From the NCBI GenBank assembly GCA_021154065.1, contig JAJKJG010000261.1, forward strand, positions 1 through 13,294: a stretch of 13,294 nucleotides of DNA. Direction: 5' to 3'. This document shows positions 7,494 through 13,294 of this stretch, piece by piece. This DNA is from Methylobacterium sp. GTDB taxonomy: Bacteria > Pseudomonadota > Alphaproteobacteria > Rhizobiales > Beijerinckiaceae. The position numbers and the translations under genes were made by a program. Within the stretch, counting starts at the first letter, position 1; every line of letters begins with the position of its first letter. Under the pieces are notes generated by a model, which was given only the letters and a program-made list of their open reading frames with translations, did not search any database and had not been told where the DNA came from.

Positions 7494-7499
7494 GAGGGA
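7494..7499 (+). promoter_or_regulatory. Ribosome-binding site that favours GTG 7506
   Basis: GAGGGA lies six bases before the GTG at 7506. No comparable sequence precedes the far-upstream TTG at 7401. This site decides the start of the GGT-like gene. Confidence 0.55.
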
Positions 7500-7505
7500 T
7501 CGCAG

Positions 7506-9218
7506 GTGGCGGGACATGGCCGCGTGCTGACGGGCGACCGCCACATGGTCGCGGCCGGGCATTACGCGGCGGCGCACGCCGGCTTTCTCGTCCTCGAAGC
7601 GGGCGGCAATGCGATCGACGCCGGCGTCGCGGCCGGGATCGCGCTCGGGGTGCTGCAGAGCGACATCGTCAACGTCGCTGGCGTCGCGCCGATCATGATC
7701 CGCCTTGCCGAGAGCGGCGAGGTGGTGACGATCGACGGGCTTGGCGTCTGGCCGGCCGCGGCCTCCGCGGCATTCTTCCGGCGCGAGCACGGCGGCCGCA
7801 TCCCGGACGGGCTCTTGCGGACGGTCACGCCGGCGGCGCCCGCGGCATGGATCGCCGCGCTCGAGCGCTTCGGCACGATGAGCTTCGGCGAGGTAGCGCG
7901 CTTCGCGATCCGCTTCGCCGCGGAGGGATTCCCGGTCCACCCGACGATGGCGGAGTTCGTCGCGAAGAACGTCGCCCAGTACGCGCAGTTCCCACAGAAT
8001 GCGGCCCTCTACCTGCCGGGCGGGCGTCCGGTTGCGGTCGGCGACCGTTTCGTCCAGCCGGAGCTTGCGGCGACGCTGCAGCACATGGTCGACGAGGAGA
8101 AGGCCCACGCCGGCCAGGGGCGCAGCGCCGGGCTCGCGGCGGCGCGAGCCGCCTTCTACGAGGGCGACATCGCGCAAACGATCGCCGCCTATCACCGCGA
8201 GCACGGCGGCTGGCTCACCGCCGGCGATCTCGCAGGCTACGAGGTGACCTTCGAGCCGCCGGTGCGCACGACCTATTGCGGCGTCGAGGTCTTCACCTGC
8301 GGCCCGTGGTGCACGGGCCCGCTGCTCGGGCAGATCCTGGCGATCCTCGACGGCATCGATATCGGCCGCATGGGCCACAACAGCCCAGGCTATATCCACG
8401 TCCTCGCCGAGGCGATGAAGCTCGCCTTCGCCGACCGCGAGGCGTGCTACGGCGACCCGCGTTTCGTCGACGTGCCGCTCGAGCGGCTGCTCTCGGCGGC
8501 GTTCGCCGCCGAGCGGCGCCGGCGCATCGACCCGATCCGCGCCGCGCCGCGTATGCCGGAGAGCGGCATTCCGTCGCTCGGCGCAGAGGCAGCCGAGACG
8601 CTGCGTAGGCCGGAGCGCGAGCCGGCGCTCTCACCGGACACATCCTACGTGGCCGTCATCGACCGGCACGGCAACGCCTTCTCGGCGACCCCGAGCGACA
8701 CCTCCTACGATACGCCGATCATCCCCGGGACCGGGCTCTGCCCCTCCTCGCGCGGCTCGCAATCTTTCACCGCGCGCGGGCATCCGAGCGAGGTCATGCC
8801 GGGCAAGCGCCCGCGCCTGACGCCGAACCCGGCAATCGCGATCCTTGAGGACGGCTCGGTGATGCCGTTCGGGACGCCCGGCGGCGACGTGCAGACGCAG
8901 GCGATGCTGCAGGTCCTGCTCAATCTCTCGGTCTTCGGCATGGACCTGACGAGCGCCGTCGAGGCGCCGCGCTTTGCGACCTACAGCTTCCCGAGCAGCT
9001 TCGAGCCGCATGAGGAGCTTCCGGGCCGGCTCATGGTCGAGGCGCGCATCGGCGACGCGACGCTGAAGGCGCTCGAAGGGCTTGGGCACGACGCTCAACC
9101 CTGGCCGGAATGGACGAACCAGGCCGGCGCGGTCTGCGCGGTGATGCGCGACCCTGCGACCGGCGTCATCCGTGCCGCCGCCGACCCGCGGCGCTCGACC
9201 CATGCGGTCGGCTGGTAG
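7506..9218 (+). CDS. Gamma-glutamyltranspeptidase-family Ntn hydrolase with altered substrate pocket
   Basis: This 570-residue protein has the fold of gamma-glutamyltransferase. The N-terminal family motif runs VAAGHYAAAHAGFLVLEAGGNAIDAGVAA (starting near residue 15). The autocatalytic nucleophile is Thr379 in SPDTSYVAVID, so processing would give chains of about 378 and 192 residues, the normal sizes. The oxyanion glycines remain (TPGGD, 457-461). Residues that hold the gamma-glutamyl group in E. coli Ggt are not conserved: the RExAP arginine region reads DGLGVWP (77-83), the QMDDF segment reads like GSQSF, and the Ser-Ser pair is Leu438-Thr439. The TPGGDVQTQ ending resembles the HpxW/YwrD amidohydrolase branch. 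No signal peptide is seen with the GTG 7506 start, so it is probably cytoplasmic. A longer frame reaches TTG 7401 but lacks support. It is 26 bases upstream of the PotD-like gene and likely co-transcribed with it. Confidence 0.88.
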   Translation: MAGHGRVLTGDRHMVAAGHYAAAHAGFLVLEAGGNAIDAGVAAGIALGVLQSDIVNVAGVAPIMIRLAESGEVVTIDGLGVWPAAASAAFFRREHGGRIPDGLLRTVTPAAPAAWIAALERFGTMSFGEVARFAIRFAAEGFPVHPTMAEFVAKNVAQYAQFPQNAALYLPGGRPVAVGDRFVQPELAATLQHMVDEEKAHAGQGRSAGLAAARAAFYEGDIAQTIAAYHREHGGWLTAGDLAGYEVTFEPPVRTTYCGVEVFTCGPWCTGPLLGQILAILDGIDIGRMGHNSPGYIHVLAEAMKLAFADREACYGDPRFVDVPLERLLSAAFAAERRRRIDPIRAAPRMPESGIPSLGAEAAETLRRPEREPALSPDTSYVAVIDRHGNAFSATPSDTSYDTPIIPGTGLCPSSRGSQSFTARGHPSEVMPGKRPRLTPNPAIAILEDGSVMPFGTPGGDVQTQAMLQVLLNLSVFGMDLTSAVEAPRFATYSFPSSFEPHEELPGRLMVEARIGDATLKALEGLGHDAQPWPEWTNQAGAVCAVMRDPATGVIRAAADPRRSTHAVGW

Positions 9219-9233
9219 GCGGCTCGCACTCGA

Positions 9234-9240
9234 GGGAGGG
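9234..9240 (+). promoter_or_regulatory. Ribosome-binding site of the PotD-like gene
   Basis: GGGAGGG ends four bases before ATG 9245, within the 26-base gap after the GGT-like gene. It fixes the start of the binding protein and excludes the longer open frame that begins inside the upstream gene. Confidence 0.65.
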
Positions 9241-9244
9241 AACG

Positions 9245-10309
9245 ATGAAACGTCGCGACTTGCTCATCGGCTCCGGCGCGCTCGCCGGCGGATCGCTTCT
9301 GCCCGCAACGCGCCGTGGAGCGCTTGCGCAAGCGAAGCCGTCCCAGATGGTGATCATGACCTGGGGCGGCCTCTGGGGCGACGCGATGCGCGATGGCGCC
9401 GGCAATGCCTTCGAGAAAGAAACCGGGATCAAGATCGTCCAGGACCGCAGCGGCAGCCCGGCCGACCGCATCACCAAGATCAAGGTCAACCTCGCCGATC
9501 AGAAGTTCGACCTCGTGCAGCTCCATGACGGGCTCGTTCCCCTCGCGACCGCCAAAGGGGTGCTCGAGCCGCTGAACAGGAGCTCGCCCCGGCTCACGAA
9601 CCTGAAGGACGTGCCGTCCCGGTTCGTGCAGAGCCATTGGGTGGCGATGATCTATTCGCCGCTCGGCATCATCTACAACACGAAGCTCGTGAAGACGCCG
9701 CCGACCTCCTTTTCCGACCTGTGGCGGCCGGAGTTCAAGGGCCAGATCGTGCTGCCCGACATCAGCCACTCGATCGGCCCCTACATCATCCCGATCGGCG
9801 CGATCGCCGCCGGTAAGCCGCCGACCGACGCCGAGGCCGGCTTCGAGATGCTGAAGAAGATGGTTGCCCAGCAGCCGACCTGGGCGAAGGACACCGACAG
9901 CATCATGAACGCGCTGCGCGGCGAGGATGCGGTGATCGGGCTGCTCTACAAGTCGCAGACCTACACCGTGAAGGGTTGGAAGGTGCCGGCCGAGTGGGTC
10001 TATCCCAAGGAGGGCGCGATCCTCTACAGCGCCGGGACCGGCATCGCCAAGGGAACGAAGAACCTCGAATTCGCGGAAGCGTTCCTGAACCTGACGCTCG
10101 ATCCGAAAATGCAGGGCATCTACGCCGAGAAGTTCAACTATCCGGGCACCAACACGAAAATGGAGGCGCTCCTGCCGCCGGAGCTGCAAGAGCGCGTTCG
10201 CTCGACCCCGGAGGAAATGGCCCGCCTCATCGATCTCGACCACGCCACCATGGCGGAGAAGCGCCCCGAGTGGACGGACCGCTGGAACCGCATCGTTGCG
10301 GCGGGCTGA
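9245..10309 (+). CDS. Extracellular solute-binding protein, spermidine/putrescine (PotD)-like
   Basis: This 354-residue binding protein belongs to a polyamine/iron-type ABC importer. The N-terminus MKRRDLLIGSGALAGG carries twin arginines and a mild hydrophobic core, fitting a Tat signal with cleavage near ALAQA (residues 26-30). The mature start reads QMVIMTWGGLWGDAM (34-48), which is typical of the PotD-like group, where the usual pattern is a strand followed by WGGxxG. Further family segments are FDLVQLHDGLVPLATAKGVL and SPLGIIYNTKLV. Total length is normal for PotD-like proteins. Substrate specificity cannot be assigned; polyamine, amino-acid-derived amine or opine-like compounds are all seen for relatives. 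Export as a folded protein (Tat) is inferred from the two arginines. Confidence 0.9.
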   Translation: MKRRDLLIGSGALAGGSLLPATRRGALAQAKPSQMVIMTWGGLWGDAMRDGAGNAFEKETGIKIVQDRSGSPADRITKIKVNLADQKFDLVQLHDGLVPLATAKGVLEPLNRSSPRLTNLKDVPSRFVQSHWVAMIYSPLGIIYNTKLVKTPPTSFSDLWRPEFKGQIVLPDISHSIGPYIIPIGAIAAGKPPTDAEAGFEMLKKMVAQQPTWAKDTDSIMNALRGEDAVIGLLYKSQTYTVKGWKVPAEWVYPKEGAILYSAGTGIAKGTKNLEFAEAFLNLTLDPKMQGIYAEKFNYPGTNTKMEALLPPELQERVRSTPEEMARLIDLDHATMAEKRPEWTDRWNRIVAAG

Positions 10310-11786
10310 ACGGGCAGGCGGCAGACGACCCGGGCTGCATCGGCTCTCCTGGTTCGCGAACGGCGACCACCTCGACGTCGCAGTCGTCGCGAACCGCCTC
10401 GCCGCCGCCGGCCGGGAGGTCTGGCGCTGCCCCGTGGCGAGCGGCGAAGCGGAGGCCGGAGACTATCTCGTTAAGGTGAGCGGTCGCCTCGCGGAGGCGC
10501 TGCGCGGCGCCGGCATCGCGATCGAGCCATGGGCCGGCGCTCGTCCGGCCGATGCCCAGCCGGTCAGGCACGCCCGCATCGCCGTGCTCGCCGGCGAAGC
10601 CTCGGCCTATCCCTATTATGCCTATTACGCACTCGCCCTCGCGCGGCTCGGTCATGCCTTCGCAGCGGTCGACGGCACGGCGATCGCGGCGGGCGTGCTC
10701 CGTGGCGAGAACATCGCCGTTCTCCCCGGCGGCTTCTCGAACTGGGGGCTCGACGCCAAGGAAGGCAGCACCGGCGCCGACGCCGCCTTCCGCGGCTTTC
10801 TCGCCGGCGGCGGCGCTGCGCTCGCGTCCTGCGGCGGCGCCTATTATCTGTCGCGCGGCCGCCCGGCCTGGCTCGGCGTCGCGGATGCGCGGCCGGTCTT
10901 CACGCAGGAGTATCTGCGGACCGGCGTCGGCGTCGTCACCTGCGGGCTCGAGCCCGGGCCGCTCCGCCTCGGCCTGCCGCCGACGCTCGAGATCCCATAC
11001 TTCCACGGGCCCGTCTACGACGAGCTCGGGCCCGGCTGCGCGCCGATTGCCAGCTTTCGCGAGCGTTACGACGATGGGCGGCTGTTCATCGACAATCCGC
11101 TCTCGGAGGAGACCTTCACGCGGCACATGCAAGGCCGCGTCGCCGCCCTGCGCGCCTCGGGCCGGCGCGGCGAGGCGGTGCTGTTCTCGGCCCATCCCGA
11201 GATGGGCGATCTCTTGCGGAAATACATGGCGCTCGAGAGCTACGTCCCGCGCTACCTGCCGGTCCGCGGCGCGCTCGTCATGCGCGAGACCCTCGACAGC
11301 TTCGCGCCGGCCGAATCGCGCAGCTTCCTGATGATCCTCAACGCCGTCGAGGACCTCTTGCGAGGCGCTCGCGCCGGCTCGCCCGACGGGGCGCGCGCGC
11401 CCGACGGCGCACGTCCGTCCGACGATCCCTCGGCCGCGATCCGGCGGCTCGGCGAGGGCTGGCGGGCCCGGCGCGCAGCGTTCCGGCCCAGCCCCGGCGG
11501 CATCGGCGACCTCGAGCGCGGCCTTCTCGCCGAGTTCGAACGGCGCCTCGACCCGGCGCTGCGCCGGCTTGACGATCGGCTCACGCGCGTCGCGGAATGC
11601 GGCCGGGACGGTCCGCGGATCGCGGCGTCCTTCACGGCGATCGCCGGACATGCCTGCGCCGCCTGGACCGATCCGCCGGAACGCCGGCCGGGCGAACTGC
11701 TGCTCGAGCTCGAGCTCGCGCTCCTCTTGATCGAGGCGTGGGCGCGTCTCGCCGAAATCCATGCCATCGTGTCGACGCATGACTGA
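10296..11786 (+). CDS. Type 1 glutamine amidotransferase-like protein (BPL_N type) with unknown extension
   Basis: This protein is up to 496 residues long. Residues 93-345 look like a class I amidotransferase-type domain of the BPL_N (biotin-protein-ligase N-terminal) kind. IAVLPGGFSNWG (140-151) is the first glycine-rich loop. ALASCGGAYYLS (175-186) holds the putative nucleophile Cys179. YFHGPVYD (236-243) and FSAHPEM (297-303) would supply His300 and Glu302 of a triad. Residues 1-92 and the helical C-terminus (about 380-496) match nothing I recognise. A repeated Pro-Asp-Gly-Ala-Arg linker lies at 362-373. The start is uncertain: TTG 10296 overlaps the PotD-like gene by 14 bases, and no ATG or GTG occurs in frame for the next 55 codons or so. 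The stop overlaps the ATPase start by 8 bases, so the gene is embedded in the transporter operon. It may hydrolyse or modify the imported cargo. No signal peptide is visible. Confidence 0.75.
   Translation: MRRAERAGGRRPGLHRLSWFANGDHLDVAVVANRLAAAGREVWRCPVASGEAEAGDYLVKVSGRLAEALRGAGIAIEPWAGARPADAQPVRHARIAVLAGEASAYPYYAYYALALARLGHAFAAVDGTAIAAGVLRGENIAVLPGGFSNWGLDAKEGSTGADAAFRGFLAGGGAALASCGGAYYLSRGRPAWLGVADARPVFTQEYLRTGVGVVTCGLEPGPLRLGLPPTLEIPYFHGPVYDELGPGCAPIASFRERYDDGRLFIDNPLSEETFTRHMQGRVAALRASGRRGEAVLFSAHPEMGDLLRKYMALESYVPRYLPVRGALVMRETLDSFAPAESRSFLMILNAVEDLLRGARAGSPDGARAPDGARPSDDPSAAIRRLGEGWRARRAAFRPSPGGIGDLERGLLAEFERRLDPALRRLDDRLTRVAECGRDGPRIAASFTAIAGHACAAWTDPPERRPGELLLELELALLLIEAWARLAEIHAIVSTHD
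11379..11414 (+). repeat. Two tandem 18-base units encoding an interdomain linker
   Basis: Two adjacent imperfect 18-base units encode SPDGAR and APDGAR (residues 362-373 of the BPL_N-like protein), followed by PSDD. The segment is flexible and rich in Pro, Asp and Gly. It marks the boundary between the amidotransferase-like domain and the C-terminal extension. Confidence 0.6.
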
Positions 11787-12870
11787 GACCGCCGACCCGC
11801 AAGCCGACGTCCGCTTCGAGCGTGTCACCAAGCGCTACGGCGGCGCCGCGGCGGTGAGCGCGCTGACGCTCGCGATCCCGCGCGGGATGTTCTTCTCGCT
11901 GCTCGGTCCGTCCGGATGCGGCAAGACCACGACCTTGCGGCTGGTCGCCGGCTTCGAGCAGCCGGACGAGGGCGAGGTCTTCATCCGCAACGAGCGCGTC
12001 ACGGCGGTGCCGCCGTTCCGGCGCAACTTCGCGATGGTGTTCCAGAACTTCGCGCTGTTCCCGCATTTAGACGTGTTCCAAAACGTCATCTTCGGCTTGA
12101 AAATGCTTCGGGTGCCGCGGGCCGAGCGGGCCGCGCAAGCGCGCGACGCGCTCTCGCTCGTGAAGCTCGACGGCTTTGGCGACCGCTATCCGAAGCAGCT
12201 CTCGGGCGGGCAGCAGCAGCGCGTCGCGATCGCCCGGGCGATCGTCATGAAGCCGGCGGTGCTGCTCCTCGACGAGCCGCTCGGCGCCCTCGACAAGAAC
12301 CTCCGCGAGGAGATGCAGGTCGAGCTCCGCTCGCTGCAGCGGCAGCTCGGCATCACGACCGTCTTCGTGACCCACGACCAGGAGGAGGCGCTGACGATGT
12401 CGGACCGCATCGCGGTGATGCGGGACGGCGTCATCGAGCAGCTCGGGGCGCCGCGCGAGGTCTACGAGCGCCCGGCGACCGAGTTCGTCGCGACCTTCCT
12501 CGGCGCCCGCAACCTGATCGACGCGGTCGTCGCCGGGCGCGACGGCGCGCACAGCCTTGTCGAGGCGGCGTGCGGGCGCTTCGCGGTCGCGGCCGCGGGG
12601 CTTAAGCCAGGGCAGCGGCTGCGGCTCGCGGTTCGCCCCGAGCGCGTGCGGGTTTTGTCCGCGGGCAGCCCGGGACTTCCGGCGACGGTGCGCGAGGTGG
12701 TCTACCGGGGAGCCGGGCTGCATGTCTTCCTGGAGAGCGGCGGCTTGCCCCTGATCAGCTTCCTCCAGAACGACTCCGGCGCCGCATCCGGCTGGAGCCC
12801 CGGCGAGGCCGTGGCGGTGAGTTTCGAGCCCGAAAGCGTCGTCGTGCTCGAAGGTCGGCGCGCGTCATGA
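11779..12870 (+). CDS. Polyamine-type ABC transporter ATPase (PotA-like)
   Basis: This 363-residue ATPase powers the PotD/PotB-like importer. Walker A is GPSGCGKT (43-50), the Q-loop is FQNFALFPH (88-96), the signature is LSGGQQQR (141-148), Walker B is VLLLDE (161-166), the D-loop is GALD and the H-loop is VTHDQEEA (197-204). All are intact. The C-terminal part from about residue 240 is a TOBE-type regulatory domain, with LRLAVRPERVRVL (281-293) as its conserved strand. The start is taken as ATG 11779, which overlaps the upstream stop by 8 bases; an in-frame ATG at 11761 would add six residues, and neither has a clear ribosome-binding site. The stop overlaps the permease ATG by four bases. 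The close relation to PotA, CysA and FbpC types does not fix the substrate. Confidence 0.93.
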   Translation: MTETADPQADVRFERVTKRYGGAAAVSALTLAIPRGMFFSLLGPSGCGKTTTLRLVAGFEQPDEGEVFIRNERVTAVPPFRRNFAMVFQNFALFPHLDVFQNVIFGLKMLRVPRAERAAQARDALSLVKLDGFGDRYPKQLSGGQQQRVAIARAIVMKPAVLLLDEPLGALDKNLREEMQVELRSLQRQLGITTVFVTHDQEEALTMSDRIAVMRDGVIEQLGAPREVYERPATEFVATFLGARNLIDAVVAGRDGAHSLVEAACGRFAVAAAGLKPGQRLRLAVRPERVRVLSAGSPGLPATVREVVYRGAGLHVFLESGGLPLISFLQNDSGAASGWSPGEAVAVSFEPESVVVLEGRRAS

Positions 12871-13294
12871 GGGGCGGCTTCACCCTCGGTCGCCGCGGCG
12901 CGGCGCTGGCGCTTCTCGGGCCGCCGCTCGCGCTGTTTGTGGCGTTCTTCGTCGCCCCGCTCGCAAGCCTCTTCTGGGCAAGTCTCCACGGCGCGTCGCA
13001 GACCGCGCTCTATGCCGACGAGCTGACGCTTTCGAACTACGCCGCGATCCTCGAGGATCCGTTCTACCACACGATCATCCTGCGGACGTTGGTGACCGGC
13101 GCGACGATCGTCGCCGTCACGCTGGTGCTCGGCTACGCGACCGCCTACGTGATCGCACCGCTGGCGCCGCGAACGCGGCTGCTCCTGCTGCTGCTCCTCC
13201 TCGTGCCGCTGATGGTCAGCAACGTCATCCGCGCCTATGGCTGGATCGCGATCCTCGGCCGGCAGGGCCTCGTCAACACCGTCCTGCGCGGAAC
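12867..13294 (+). CDS. Polyamine-type ABC transporter permease (PotB-like), 5' part only
   Basis: The gene starts at ATG 12867, overlapping the ATPase stop as ATGA, and is open to the window end, giving 142 visible residues. The N-terminus is basic (MRGGFTLGRR). The first transmembrane helix spans about residues 12-38, with PLASLFWASL as in PotB and PotH. A periplasmic stretch follows with TLSNYAAILEDPFYH (54-68), a hallmark of this permease family. A second helix lies at about 70-97. A third contains eight leucines in a row (105-112) followed by VPLMVSNVIRAYGWIAILG. The ATPase-coupling EAA loop lies beyond the window. A second permease (PotC-like) is expected downstream. Confidence 0.92.
   Translation, partial: MRGGFTLGRRGAALALLGPPLALFVAFFVAPLASLFWASLHGASQTALYADELTLSNYAAILEDPFYHTIILRTLVTGATIVAVTLVLGYATAYVIAPLAPRTRLLLLLLLLVPLMVSNVIRAYGWIAILGRQGLVNTVLRG

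Noticed and set aside
7401..7505. N-terminal extension of the GGT-like protein from TTG 7401
   Set aside because: No ribosome-binding site, no signal peptide and no family similarity in the extra 35 residues. A possible promoter lies within it and GAGGGA precedes GTG 7506.
7254..8399. A 381-codon minus-strand open frame opposite the GGT-like gene
   Set aside because: Shadow frame; the plus strand carries conserved GGT-family motifs over the same bases.
9095..10243. A 382-codon minus-strand open frame opposite the PotD-like gene
   Set aside because: Shadow frame with Arg, His and Asp-rich low-complexity translation.
11702..11715. Perfect 14-base palindrome GCTCGAGCTCGAGC
   Set aside because: It follows directly from alternating Leu (CTC) and Glu (GAG) codons in an acidic-hydrophobic helix, so no regulatory role is needed.
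10227..11831. A 534-codon minus-strand open frame opposite the BPL_N-like gene
   Set aside because: Low-complexity Arg/Ala/Glu-rich translation with no motif. The plus-strand frame has amidotransferase-type motifs and operon-like overlaps.
1..13294. CRISPR arrays, tRNA or rRNA genes, insertion sequences, phage genes or defence systems
   Set aside because: I saw no regularly spaced repeats, no cloverleaf-like segments, no transposase or integrase motifs and no terminal inverted repeats. All long genes are metabolic or transport genes.

Overview
The window is a very GC-rich stretch of bacterial DNA. Third codon positions are almost all G or C, and long antisense shadow frames run opposite most genes. 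Gene content (a complete Liv-type amino-acid importer, a polyamine-type importer, small accessory oxidoreductases) and codon style suggest an alphaproteobacterium, probably of the Hyphomicrobiales/Rhizobiales type. That assignment is an inference, because no rRNA or other marker gene is present. The window is gene-dense, with no gene-free stretch above 120 bases.

Left edge (1-561, + strand): the 3' end of a metallo-beta-lactamase-fold hydrolase, truncated by the window edge. It converges on the liv operon. Minus-strand operon (5209 down to 589): a complete branched-chain-amino-acid-type ABC importer in the order binding protein, livH, livM, livG, livF. The junctions are a 19-base gap, a 1-base overlap (TGATG), a 4-base overlap (ATGA) and a 2-base gap, so the five genes are almost certainly one transcript. 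Both ATPases carry unusual signature or H-loop residues. This marks a divergent Liv subfamily whose substrate need not be leucine, isoleucine or valine.

A 116-base divergent intergenic region (5210-5325) separates this operon from the plus-strand genes. It holds an inverted repeat whose half-sites could each serve as a -35 element. It is the best candidate control point in the window.

Plus-strand genes (5326 to the right edge): a homoserine-dehydrogenase-like oxidoreductase with a C-terminal SAF domain (COG4091 type); a PPOX-type flavoprotein; a gamma-glutamyltranspeptidase-fold Ntn hydrolase that has lost the residues that bind the gamma-glutamyl group; and then a PotD/potA/potB-like importer operon cut by the right edge. 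Between the binding protein and the ATPase of that importer lies an unusual gene for a type 1 glutamine-amidotransferase-like protein (BPL_N type) with a C-terminal extension I do not recognise.

Working model (inference): two importers bring in nitrogen-containing small molecules. The GGT-like amidohydrolase and the amidotransferase-like protein act on amide bonds of the cargo, and the two oxidoreductases process products. The least-described part is the module of GGT-like hydrolase, binding protein, BPL_N-like protein, ATPase and permease.
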